Origin: Progne subis subis
Lineage: Eukaryota > Chordata > Aves > Passeriformes > Hirundinidae
Direction: 5' to 3'
DNA length: 64,000 bases
NCBI GenBank assembly: GCA_022316685.1
Contig: JAKJHU010000995.1
Coordinates: 1 to 64,000 of the forward strand
Shown here one piece after another: positions 11,984 to 22,259 of the stretch. The position numbers and the translations under genes were made by a program. The first letter of the stretch is position 1. Each line of letters opens with the position of its first letter. A model generated the notes under the pieces. That model had not been told where the DNA came from and searched no databases. It saw only the letters and a list, made by a program, of their open reading frames with translations.

Positions 11984-13380
11984 ACCCTGACCTCAAATCC
12001 AGCCCCAGTTCCAGACCCTTCCTAAAGCCGCAGCCCTAAACCCAAGGCCACGTTTAACGCTGACCTTACACCCAGCCCCGATTCCATGAATGTGCCTCCT
12101 GAGGGGAACTTTGGGCCGTGAGTTGAGCTCAGGGACCTTGAGCTGAGGCTCAGGTGACACCATTGTCCAGTAATCCCAGGTCTAGGGAGAAGGAAGCAAG
12201 GCTGAGGGAGAAGAATGAATGCAAAAAGCCAAGCGCAGAGCTGTGCTGAGAATCATCCCTGGATTTTTCTACTTCATCTCTCTGCCACTCTCTTGTTTCC
12301 CCCCCACCCTTTTTCAGGGGCTCTCCGACTATCACAGATCTGAGGAGGCCCAGGGAGGATCACTCTCCCTCTTATCACTCTTCCTCTCTGTCCTCTTCCC
12401 TTAAATGTGGGGGGTCGGATGGTCCCTGTCTCCCTCCATTCATTGGGGTGACCTCCTGAGAATCCCCTGGCGTGAGAGGGACAGAGGCACCGGGTGCTCT
12501 CCGTCCTCCTCAGCTTCCTGAGGGGGGCCAGGTTCATCTCCATCCTCCACTCTGGGGGTCAGCTCATGTCTGTCCTCCTCGTCTGCAGTGGATGGGGGCT
12601 GGGTCGTTTCTGTTCGTGCTGTCCTTGGCCATGGGCTGGAGGAGGTCTCTGGAGCGGAGTTTCTGGTGGGGTCTCCGCACCTTTGTTTTTGCCCTTGGCT
12701 AGGATCAAGGTCTATGGTGGGGATGAGGGGATCAGCTCATCTCTGCCCTCCTCTCCTCGCTGCTGCTCCTCCGCTATGGAAGGGGCGGGTGGTGTGTGTC
12801 CTCATTTTCGGTGGGAATTTGGGCCATCAGCTCATGTCTGTCCTTGTCCCCGCAGTGAATGGGGCTGGGCTGTCTCCATTTGTGCTTCCCTTAGTGTGGG
12901 CTGGAGGTGCTCTCTGTGCAGCGGAGTTTCTGCCAGCGCAGCAGTCAGCCCCCGAGAGAATGGGAGACGCGGCCGGCGCTGCCGGCACCCGGGACTGCGG
13001 GACATCACATCCTGCCAGCTTTCAGGGGAATGGCTTAAATCATGGAGCGTGACAACTTCCCCGGACATGCTTTGTGAAACAGAAGGTTTAATAAAGGAAA
13101 ATAGTAAACATAAACAGAAAAAATAAAATGCAAGGTCGAACACAGTGCAGAGACCATCCTGACACTGTTACGGCAGTCCCCAAAAAAGCTCTTTGGTTCT
13201 TTTGTGTAATCCCTTTAGTACTGAATAGTCTAGCTGGGTTCCACTGGCAAATTGCCAGTAAGGAAAGGTACAAACTCTGAAGGACAGTGACAAGGTCCAA
13301 CAGGTGCTTCTCTCTTGGCATTGAGCCAATTACAAAGAGAAATACACAGAACTTTCTAGTTGGTTTCGTTATGTTTCAGG
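11984..13380 (+). other. Arm-specific segment with diverged tandem units
   Basis: This lies in both arms (reverse complement 49,540-50,932). At 12,460-13,020 it carries diverged copies of the 130-150 bp units seen beside the antisense promoters (core resembling GGATGGGGGCTGGG...GGAGCGGAGTTTCTG). At 13,088-13,095 is an AATAAA. No coding frame is supported by known motifs; the longest plus-strand frame (12,494-13,126) is made of the tandem units. Confidence 0.4.
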
Positions 13381-13830
13381 TCAACTGAACCCCTTTTCCT
13401 TATCCAGAGATGCTGACTCGGGAGTGGGGGGTGCATGACTCCAAGAGGGGACCCTGACAATATCCCAAAATGCTGCTGCTGCCCCGCACCATGTGGCCTC
13501 AGGCAGAGCCGAGTGGGGCGGGTGGTCGGGGCCGGGGAGACCCTTCCTAGCGGCGTGCCCCCTCTCAGCCCAGCCTCTGCGAAAGCGCAGCAGCAGCGAC
13601 AGAGACGGCAAGAGAGGGGAGCGTGCGAAGCCTCAGGCAACTACAAAGCACAACAGAAGCGGCACCGCGTTCCCTGCCTCCCCCAGCACAGCAAAATTCA
13701 CCCGGTAAAGCGTGGCCAACATCTTGTAAGCTGGGAAAGCCCTACCAGCCACTGCCACCGCTCCTACAACAGCCCCAACTCCCGTCTGCTGCGGGCCCTC
13801 GTACGCTGAGACTGTACTAGAGAAAAACCT
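13381..13830 (+). promoter_or_regulatory. CpG island-like block in arm
   Basis: A GC-rich, CpG-containing stretch (densest at 13,490-13,680) is present in both arms (reverse complement at 49,095-49,540). It could be a promoter or the untranslated leader of an old retroelement. I see no recognised protein or splice-consistent exon, so function is unassigned. Confidence 0.35.
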
Positions 13831-14860
13831 AACTACACGTGATACGGAGGATGTTTATGGATAGAAAAATACAAGATTTTAGAAGCAGCTTTTGGTGATT
13901 TTGTAGTAGTAGAGAAACAGCTTGTACTGAGAACACATAGAAGATTCGCTATGAAGCCTGGTTGTTAGGTAGTTACTGAGTAGAAGTCATACAGGTAAGA
14001 TGTATAATGTTGGAACTCAGCAAAGCGGGACCTAGGGATTTGTCACAAATAGACAAAGCAGAACTTTGTGGCTTGAATCCAGCAAAATCAAGCTCCTAAT
14101 TTTTGGCAAGAGCAAAGTGACCTGAAAAAGAGCCAAACCTCCACTGTGCCTGCCCAGAAGCGAAGATCAACCTGAGGAAGACATCGGCCTTCCTCCCAAG
14201 AGCCCAGCTCAGGAGCACCAGGAGCTGTGACAGCTAATTAGAATACAAAGCGAGAGAAGGCGGGGAATGGGCGGGTGGGGAGGTGTGGGTTTGTGGGATC
14301 AATGTGTATTTAAACCTGGACCTTGCTCTGACCAGGGACGCACGCTTTGGAGGAGACATCCCCCCGTGTGTCCCAGCTGGACAGAAAACATACCTGCTGG
14401 ACAATTTCTAATTGTAAAGTCCTTATTCTACGCTTCCCACGAGTAACCCCATCCTGAGGGGCCCCGAGCAGCGCCGCGCCCCCCACACCGGGCCCGGAGA
14501 GCAGAGCACGGGCAGGATGGCCGCGGGGAGCGGCGGGCGTCCCTCCCAGCCACGCTGCCACAGCCCACTGCCCGTGGGAATGCAGATGGTCAACAGGCAG
14601 AAAAACCCAGAAAGGACTCACCACAAAATTATGCTTTCAACAATCGGACACAACAAATAGTCACCGTTAAAACAAATATCCGTTCTAATACTGTTTTTAA
14701 ATACTCTCAACAGTTTAGTCCTAACTGTAGTAAACTCTCTTCTTTTCAGGTGTGCATTGAAGTTACAATATAATGCAATGTGATATTTTAAATGTGGTTT
14801 AATTTGAAACATTTTTTCTGCATAAATCTCATCATCATTTACATGCTGTTTTTACCCTCC
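13831..14860 (+). other. LTR-like promoter region with TATTTAAA
   Basis: The order of features resembles a retroviral LTR: AATTAGAATACAAAGCGAG and a GGGAATGGGCGGG box at about 14,236-14,275, TATTTAAA at 14,307-14,314, then a GC-rich stretch after 14,450. The ERV-B LTR has similar wording (AATTAGCACACGAAGCGAGG near 15,288) before its own promoter, so this may be a diverged relative. The boundaries are not defined. It is mirrored at 48,062-49,090. Confidence 0.35.
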
Positions 14861-15540
14861 TGAGACATTAATTTTGAGGAACTAAGGATTTTTTAGGAAA
14901 GTTAAGATAGTAAGTTGCTGAATTAGCTGAAGTAGATAGGTAATCTTTGTTAGCAGTTAACAGAAGCCGGATCTTAGATAAGCTACCCTGGATCTTGTAA
15001 CTCATTTCTTGTCAGGTTTATGTTTATGTAGCTGTGTTTGTAATGAAAAACAAAATGTGGTAAATAGGACATAAGATAGCTGCAGATTTCCTGCTTAAAG
15101 GACCCATTGAACACAGGAAACTGTAAGTTCTACCAAGGATCCATTTGTCATGAATGCATTGAAAAGGTAGAAAGGTCAGGACGAGGAAGACTCATCTTAC
15201 TTCCTCATTTTGGGTGACTCCTCCCCAGAATAGACCCCCGACTCATTTTAAGAAACAAAGTACGCATGCTTAATAGCCTTTTTGCCAATTAGCACACGAA
15301 GCGAGGAATGGGAGGTGACAGGGGTATGAATATGTATTTGTATTTTGGATATTCAACACTTTTGTAAATAAAAGACTTTGTAATTACCTGTGAAATTCGC
15401 AGTGCGAATTAGGGAAATATCCCACATGCTGCCCGGCCGTAATAAACATACACTTTCTAACTTAAAACTGTTAGAGAGTTTTTGTCCGTCACAGTTGGGC
15501 ATCGATACTAGATCAATACCCATATTTCTTTAATAAATCA
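14861..15540 (+). mobile_element. ERV-B 5' LTR
   Basis: The 680-bp LTR begins TGAGACATTAATT, directly after the last base shared with the right arm, and ends AATAAATCA. A poly(A) signal AATAAA is near 15,366, followed by a GT-containing stretch. It is immediately followed by TTT and the primer-binding site, the order expected in gammaretrovirus-like elements. Confidence 0.8.
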
Positions 15541-15543
15541 TTT

Positions 15544-15561
15544 TGGCGAGCCAGGTAGGAG
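15544..15561 (+). other. ERV-B primer-binding site candidate
   Basis: TGGCGAGCCAGGTAGGAG starts three bases after the LTR. It begins with the TGG that pairs with the CCA end of a tRNA primer. I cannot name the tRNA from memory. Confidence 0.6.
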
Positions 15562-15839
15562 ACTGCTCTCTCTGGCCGTGGGGGCCAGCGGGGTCCAGGA
15601 CCCCTCTGGGCGCCCACCCGGAATTTTCTGGGAAGAGGGCTCCTGCGGTCCTGCTGACCACCCGGGGAAAGACCAGAACCTGCTGGAACTACGGACAAAA
15701 GGTGTGTTTATATTTGAAAATAGGTACCTTGGTATAGGCAGTTGGTAAGACACTGAGAGACGTCTCGTGCACAACATACGCCTCTTGGGTTTGTTTGTAA
15801 AAGTTGTGACAGCTCTGCGGAGCCTGGTGTCAGTGGTTT

Positions 15840-16465
15840 GGCAGTCCGTGTCCCGTGGTGGGGACAGCGGTAACCTGTCTTTGTTGTGTCAGCTCGCAGT
15901 TTAAAGGTGCCTTGGCAGTCCGTGTCCCGTGGTGGGGACAGCGGTAACCTGTCTTTGTTGTGTCAGCTCGCAGTTTAAAGGTGCCTTGGCAGTCCGTGTC
16001 CCGTGGTGGGGACAGGGGCAACCTGTCTTTGTTGTGTCACCTTGCAGTTTAAAGGTGCCTTGGCAGTCCGTGTCCCGTAGTGGGACATCGGTAACCTGTC
16101 TTTGTTGTGTCATCTTGCAGTTTAAAGGTGCCTTGGCAGTCCGTGTCCCGTGGTGGGGACAGCGGTAACCTGTCTTTGTTGTGTCAGCTCGCAGTTTAAA
16201 GGTGCCTTGGCAGTCCGTGTCCCGTGAGGGGGCAGCGGTAACCTGTCTTTGTTGTGTCACCTTGCAGTTTAAAGGTGCCTTGGCAGTCCGTGTCCCGTGG
16301 TGGGGACAGCGGTAACCTGTCTTTGTTGTGTCAGCTCGCAGTTTAAAGGTGCCTTGGCAGTCCGTGTCCCGTGGTGGGGACAGCGGTAACCTGTCTTTGT
16401 TGTGTCAGCTCGCAGTTTAAAGGTGCCTTGGCAGTCCGTGTCCCGTGAGGGGGCAGCGGCGGCAG
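15840..16465 (+). repeat. 74-bp tandem array in the ERV-B leader
   Basis: About eight and a half copies of a 73-74 bp unit occur. The motif GGTGCCTTGGCAGTCC starts at 15,906, 15,980, 16,054, 16,127, 16,201, 16,274, 16,348 and 16,422, with a partial unit from 15,840. Each unit carries GGTAACCTG (donor-like) and, 15-20 bases later, TTTGTTGTGTCA followed by GCTCGCAG or CCTTGCAG (acceptor-like). Units vary by a few substitutions and single-base indels. It is non-coding as far as I can see. Confidence 0.9.
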
Positions 16466-17618
16466 TGAAATAACCGGTGTTGTTGTTGTGTATTAGGAGC
16501 AGTGGTGGCTCCGGTTACAGTCTGTGGTTTAAAGGTACCTTGACAATCCATAATCCGAGTGGCGAGCCCGTGCTGGGACGCGAAGGGTCCCGTTGTGGGT
16601 CACAGAAAATCCCGATTGCGGCCCCGAGTGCGCTGGGTGTGTGTGGTGTGAACGGATCCGTGTTTTGTGCTCTCGTGGTTTTGTGTGTTTGTGTCTTCAG
16701 GTGTGGTGCACCGTATGTATCGTGGTCTGTGAGAGTTTGTATTGTAAGCGCTTTGATTTGTGTGATTTTGGAGTGTGGTAGTAACCTGTGTAGGTGTTTT
16801 GCAAGCTTCAAGTTGTAAAAGCCTTTTGAATTCCCCGCCTGATCAGCGGAGGGATCCCTCTGTTTGAGAGAGCGGAAGGATTTAAAGTGTTTGTATTGTA
16901 TCCAGATTGTGTGCTGGAGGGGAATTAAACTGTGTGTGAGCTTGAACAGCGTGTGCTTTTGGCAACAAGATTTTGTTGACGTTTTGTTAGGTGAAAAAAG
17001 CATTTGTGTAAGTTTAAATTGTTTATTTTTGAGCTAAAAGGAGCAATCCGCGTAAGAAGGTTTGAAACCTCAGCCAGCCCCAGCAATTGGGAGGGGGTGA
17101 TTTGTTTCCCTGGTAACCGCAGAGAAATCCAGGCTCTGCAGCCTCGGGCCGTGTCTCTAAACTCCCTGTAAAACCCTAAGAAGTTCTTTTGGCGAGTGAG
17201 TGTTTTAGTTAAAAGGAAAAAAGTTTTTGCTTGTTTGTGAGGCTCGCAGTTGCTGGAGTGTGTGGTAATATTTTCAAGTCCTGGTGGTGCAGTCCCTAAG
17301 CACAGAGGAGTGGAGAGGCAGCGTGGGATCAGGGTTACCCCCCACCTCCTTCTCACGGAGGGATTTGTGTGTGGTGTCCCGGCCGAAATCCGTAGGATTT
17401 TTCGGCGAGACTTTGTTGAAACTTCTGGCGAAGTGTGTTTGGGGTCGTGAGGGACCCCTGGCTATTTTCTTTGCGAACCTAAAACGGTTGGTGTTTGGAG
17501 TTGGGTCTCTCTAAGAAAAGGCTTTGATTGTGTGCAGAAAGCAGAGAGCCCAGAACCTATGCCCAGAGCTAGCAGAAATAGCTGAGAAGTTTTTGGTGCT
17601 GAGATAGCAATTGAAGTA
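16466..17618 (+). other. ERV-B untranslated leader
   Basis: A 1.15-kb GT-rich leader lies between the tandem array and gag. It has many GTGTGT/TTTGTG runs and no long plus-strand frame with recognisable protein. Packaging signals would be expected in such a leader, but none can be assigned from sequence alone. Confidence 0.5.
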
Positions 17619-17624
17619 GTCTAC

Positions 17625-18194
17625 TGTAGAAATTGGTTTTTTCCCTGCTGCTGTGGACTCCAGGACGGCATAGATAGATGTAGACGAGAGATCTCTGTAG
17701 TTAGGTTTTAGAAGATTGGGTTTATTGTAAGGGATGTGAGGCCTTGCTATGAGGTGCCAGGCTGCAGCTCAGTGCATGGCCTAGGAGGTGGGGGAAGGGA
17801 GAGGTAGGGAATGGAGAGGAGCAAAGGGCAAGAGGGAGGGGAGCAAAAGCAAGAGCAAGCAAGAGAGCGAGCCACCACTGCAGACCCCTGATAAGGGGTC
17901 TTGAGGTGGGCAGGAACAGGATCTGTGCCAATGAGGTTACAGATACCTGACACTTCAGGGGAGGGGTACAGGTGTGGGATGAACCATTGGGGGTGAGACA
18001 GAACATTACATTTGACCTGGGTCTGGCTGCAGGTAACTTTCAGTTGGTCACACAACTGTTTTCCCATACATCCAATATCCAATACATCTCAAACATCAAA
18101 ACTTACTTTCAATTCTATCTCACTAACAGGTCCCACATTCTCAGAATATAGGCAATCATATTTATAGGGTTTTTTGGCTTCATCCTCCCCAACA
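17625..18194 (-). mobile_element. ERVK-like solo LTR nested in the ERV-B leader
   Basis: A 570-bp element is bounded on the minus strand by TGTTGGGGAGGATG and AATTTCTACA (plus strand TGTAGAAATT...CCCAACA). It is flanked by a perfect 6-bp target-site duplication, GTCTAC, at 17,619-17,624 and 18,195-18,200. An AATAAA on the minus strand near 17,724 supports the orientation. Six-base duplications are typical of ERVK-type integrases. It interrupts the ERV-B leader about 50 bp before gag and so is younger than ERV-B. Confidence 0.85.
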
Positions 18195-18244
18195 GTCTAC
18201 TTTGTGTTTTGTAACATCTTGGATCAAAAGGGATTCTAAACACG

Positions 18245-19913
18245 AGGGCAAATGAGAGCAAAGAGATTCCCAGAGGAAGCCCTTTAGGGTGTATCTTAAC
18301 ACACTGGAAAGAACTGGTGGGCTGTGGTGGTACCGAAACTAAGAGGGAGCTTGCTAAGCTTTGTACACAATGGTGGCCATTATATAAACTTGATGAAGGT
18401 GTGAAGTGGCCAGCAAACGGTACACTGGACTATGAGACATTATTACAATTGATGCTTTTCCTTCGGCGTGAACAAAAGCGGCAAGAAGTAGCTTATGCTG
18501 ATATGTTTTTCACTCTCAGGAATCACCCCGAGTGGCAAAGGGATTGTGGAATGAGGTCACCATCTGATCCTTTAGTATTAGCCCTTGAAAAGGATAATAA
18601 AGCTACTAGAGGGAAGCCCAAACAGTGTTGTAGTACCTGCTCAATAAATCAGAGGTGCACCCATCCTGACAAAGTATACCAAGCAGAGGAACAACAGACA
18701 GAAGACATACTTAAGCCACCCCCTAGGAGGCAGGAAAGGAGGAGGGTAGTGGGGGACGCAAATTCAGAACCATCATTGACTCCAACCTCCCCCACTTCAT
18801 CCTTAGGTTCATCTTCCTTTGGGAGGACAGCAATTAAGGTAGGGGTTTCTCCACCCACTCCTAAACCCCGGGAACCACCCAAATTTTATCCACCACTGCC
18901 TAGCAGTGACAGTGAGTGGGATGAACCTGAACCCCTCCCACCAGGTCCTAAGATTCCCTCACAAGGACCTATAGCATCAAGGACCCGAAAACAAACCAGA
19001 GAGGTCATACAAGCACCTCTAAGACAAGCAATAACCTCTGATGGGGAAACAAAACTGATTAAAGTTCCCTTTTCCTCAATTGATTTAGAAATTTGGGAAA
19101 GGATTGCTAAGGGCTATCGAAGTGATCCAATAGGGGTTGCTAAGAAAATGAAGTTTATGATTAAGCAGCATTCACCTGATTGGGCAGATCTGCAACTGCT
19201 GCTTGATGCCTCAACAGAAACTGAGAAACAATTAGTTTTGAAAGTAGCTGGGGATCTGGCTGAGGATGATTGTAGGACAACACAGGAGGATGTTAAAGAT
19301 GTATTTCCCCTTCAAGACCCAGGTTAGGATCCTAATGATGATGAGGGGTTAGGACAGTTAAAGAGATACCAAGAACTGATAGTAAAAGGGTTAGAAAGAG
19401 CAATCCCCAAACCCATAAACTGGTCAGCCTTATATGCTATCAAACAGGGCCCCTCTCAAACACCTTCTGAATTTCTAGATCACCTGCGAGACGCAATGCG
19501 CCGACACACCACCCTGGATCCTGGAGCTGATGAAGGAACACAGCAATTAATAAATTTATTTTTAGGACAATCCACAGGAGATATCAGGCGGAAACTCCAG
19601 AAGATCCGGGGTCCGAACAGCTGGAATTTAGAAACTTTATGAGATGAGGCCTGGAGAGTTTTTTAGTAACCAGGAAGAAGAGTATAAACAAGGGATGAAG
19701 AAACTAGCAGCAGCAGTAAAAGAAGGAGAAAAGGGAAAACATAGGCAAGGTCCACCAAGACAAGGACCACCCCGACTAGGAAAAGATCAATGTGCATTTT
19801 GTAAGAAATTTGGTCACTGGAAAAACCAGTGCCCAGAATTAAGGAAGGGTAATGAACATAGAAAAGGTGATCAGAAAAGGGAAGAAGTGGTTGCTCATGT
19901 AAAAGAGAACTGA
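18245..19913 (+). pseudogene. gag: ERV-B gag, broken
   Basis: This encodes the retroviral structural polyprotein (matrix, capsid, nucleocapsid). The matrix-like reading frame continues upstream of the first ATG (18,317) to about 18,245 with no start codon there, so the original start appears lost. Matrix residues (HWKELV, WPLYKLDEGVKW), a proline-rich middle and a capsid region follow. An in-frame TAG at 19,325 and a TGA near 19,640 interrupt it, and a frameshift lies at the T run near 19,660. The nucleocapsid has one CCHC knuckle, CAFCKKFGHWKNQC, at 19,791-19,832. The frame ends with TGA at 19,911, in the same frame as protease. Confidence 0.85.
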
Positions 19914-20890
19914 GGGGGACCAGAGGGCCCTACCCTAGGGGACCCTCTGGTTATAGTTAAACTGGGGAACAAAGAAAAAGAAGTGGAATTTTTGATAGAC
20001 ACAGGGGCAACATTTTCAGTGTTAAATAAGGCCCTAATACCTGTAACCAATGACTATGTTATGGTAAAGGGGGCAACTGGTCAATCTGAAAGAGCTTATT
20101 TTTGCAAGCCATTGAAGTGTAAATTGGGAAAACAGTGGGGCATCCACCAATTTTTATACATGCCTAATGCTCCATCTGCACTTTTGGGCAGAGATTTGCT
20201 GGAGCAGCTGGGAGCAAAAATAATATTCAAAAATGGGGAAATTAGTTTGGAGGTAAAGGATCAACAATATGTAGAACTGTTAAGCTTAATGCTAATAACC
20301 AAAGAAATTGAAGTGGTAAGTGAAAAGGAAAATTTTAGGAAAATAATGGATCAATTATTTCCAGGAGTGTGGGCCTTCAATATACCAGGAAGAGCAAAGA
20401 ATGCACTACCAGTGCAAATCAGGCTTAAAGAGGGAGACAGCCAGTAAGGGTTAAACAATACCCCCTAAAGAAAGAAGATATAGAAGGGGTTAGCCCAATT
20501 ATTGAGAACTTTCTGCAACTAGGACTACTGAGAGAGTGTCAATCTGATTTTAATACTCCTATTCTGCCAGTAAAGAAACCTGATGGGTCATACAGATTAG
20601 TACAAGATTTAAGGGCTGTTAACAAGGTAACTGAAGACTTATATCCAGTGGTTGCCAATCCCTACACCTTGTTAACCCGTTTAACACCTGAACTAACTTG
20701 GTTTACTGTTCTAGATCTAAAGGATGCTTTCTTTTCCCTCCCTCTCCACGAAGCCAGCCAGAAAATTTTTGCATTCGAGTGGGAAAGCCCTAAAACTGGA
20801 AGAAAAACTCAGCTCACATGGTGTCTGTTACTGCAGGGGTACAAGAACTCCCCCACTATATTTGGGGAACAGCTTGCCAAGGATTTAGAG
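19914..20890 (+). pseudogene. pol: ERV-B protease and N-terminal reverse transcriptase, truncated
   Basis: The frame follows the gag TGA without a shift, the arrangement used by stop-readthrough gammaretroviruses. Protease shows the aspartic active-site motif FLIDTGATFS (Asp codon at 19,998). A frameshift near 20,440 ends that frame at a TAA (20,445). RT then continues in another frame with KKPDGSYRLVQDLRAVN, the catalytic-Asp region [15 protein letters not shown] and LLQGYKNSPTIF (canonically LPQGFKNSP). The sequence ends at EQLAKDLE (about 20,888) before the YxDD box. The protein could not polymerise DNA. Confidence 0.9.
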
Positions 20891-21900
20891 TCATTCCCAG
20901 CATGGTCCCTTCTGTTCCCAGTGTTGTTCCAGTCCCCCCAGTATGGTTCCAGACCCTCCCAGTATATCCCAGTTGCCCTCAGCATGCTCAGAGTCATTCC
21001 CAGTCACTCCCAGTTGCCCCCGTAAGGCTCTAGTTACCTGAGAATGATGCCATTCTTTCCCAGTTATTCCCAGTCACTCCCAGTATGATCCCAGTTGTGA
21101 TCTCAGTCCCCTCAGCATGGTTCCAGCACCTTCCAGTTGATCCCAGTTGCTCCCAGTGTGTTCACATTTTCCTGCCACCATGGGCCCAGCAGCTCCCAGT
21201 AACCCCCAGTGAGAATCCAGTCACAGCCACTGTAATCCCAGTGGCTCCCAGGATGATCCCAGTGGGACCCGTAGTCACTCCCAGTATGGTTCCAGTCACT
21301 TCCAGTATGATCCCAGTGAGTCATGCTAAAATCTCAGTCACTCCCAGTATGATCCATTGCACCCAGTCACCCCCAGTATGCTTCCAATCATGGCCAGCAC
21401 CTCTCCAGTCTCTCCCAGTCTGACTCCAGTATGATCCCAGTCTCTCCCAGTACTATTCCACTCACTCCCAGCGCAATGCCAGTGGCTCCCAGTGTGATTC
21501 CCAGTTGCTCCCTGTCAATCCCAGCATGACACCAGTAGCCTCCAGTATGATTCCAGTGACTCCCTGTCTCTCCCAGTATGTCCCAGTCACCCCTTGGATG
21601 CTCCCAGTCACCCCCACTTCATCCCAGTTGCTCTCAGCATGATTCCAGTTACTCACAGCCACTCCCAGTCATTCCCAGTATGATTCCATCACCCTCAGTG
21701 TGATCCCAGTTCTTCCCAGCATGGACCCAGCTTTTCCCACTGTGATCCCAGTATGATCCCAGTTTCCCCCATCAAAGTTCCAGTTGTTCCCAGTTCCTCA
21801 CAGTATTATCCCAGTTGCTCCTGGAATAGTCCCAGTCCCTCTCATCATGTTCCCAGTCACTCCCAGTTGCCCCCAGTGTAGATCCACTCACTCCCAGTTG
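20891..21900 (-). repeat. 10-bp minisatellite in ZNF intron, copy 4
   Basis: This is the same decamer array as 56,195-57,430 (ACTCCCAGTN on this strand). Its left end is cut: sequence that in other copies leads through the non-repetitive block to the RAB4-like promoter is missing, and the array abuts ERV-B. Copy 4 therefore lacks the RAB4-like exons within this window. Confidence 0.9.
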
Positions 21901-21991
21901 CCTGTTTTTTATGGACCCCAGATGCCCAGTGACTTCTAGAGATGGTCTTGGGCAGAGAGACCTTCAAACTCAACCCTTGTTCTCCCCCGAG

Positions 21992-22074
21992 ACAGGATTT
22001 CCCATTCCCAGACCTTTGCAGGATGGAGGAGGAGGCTGTGAGGAAGAGGAAGGTGCCCCAGGACAGCCAGGCAG
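21992..22074 (+). CDS. ZNF short exon, copy 4 (retains ATG)
   Basis: The exon is bounded by an acceptor (CTCCCCCGAG, weaker than the CCCCCAG of copies 1 and 3) and a good donor (GCAG|GTGAGG). It encodes [20 protein letters not shown] then KVPQDSQA and ends in phase 1, joining GAC AAG GAG at 22,260. An ATG at 22,023 gives [10 protein letters not shown], which I recall as the usual start in this avian ZNF family; in copies 1-3 the same codon reads GTG. The chain is acidic then basic, with no KRAB or SCAN box visible. Confidence 0.7.
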
Positions 22075-22259
22075 GTGAGGAGGAAGTCAGTGCCCCTTTC
22101 CCCCTCTCTCCTGCTCCATCTCCCAGCCCAGCCTGGCCCCGGCTGCAGGACAACCCCGCAGCCGACGCCGTCCTGCCGGGGACGCACTGAGGGGATCTCC
22201 TTCCCCTTCCCTCTGGCACGGAGGCAAATCCCATCCTCTCCTTGTCCTTCCTCCCCCAG

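Larger units (their letters stand above)
14861..20890 (+). mobile_element. ERV-B: 3'-truncated gammaretrovirus-like provirus
   Basis: This endogenous retrovirus is read left to right: 5' LTR, primer-binding site, a long leader with a 74-bp tandem array, gag, protease and the first part of reverse transcriptase. It stops abruptly at 20,890, inside RT before the catalytic YxDD region, where ZNF-intron minisatellite begins. RNase H, integrase, env and the 3' LTR are absent. The matching point in the other arm (48,062) has no insertion, which fixes the left boundary. Every frame has stops or frameshifts; it is a fossil copy. Confidence 0.9.

Noticed and set aside
12494..13126. 210-residue frame in the arm tail (also 49,693-50,424)
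   Set aside because: It is built from the diverged 130-150 bp tandem units; repeated cysteine/tryptophan-rich segments follow the repeat period rather than a domain.
15840..16465. CRISPR-like array
   Set aside because: Units are tandem with no unique spacers and lie in a retroviral leader in an animal genome.
18317..18340. MGCGG as a genuine myristoylated gag start at 18,317
   Set aside because: Matrix-like sequence continues in frame about 70 bases upstream, so this methionine is probably internal and the MG coincidental.
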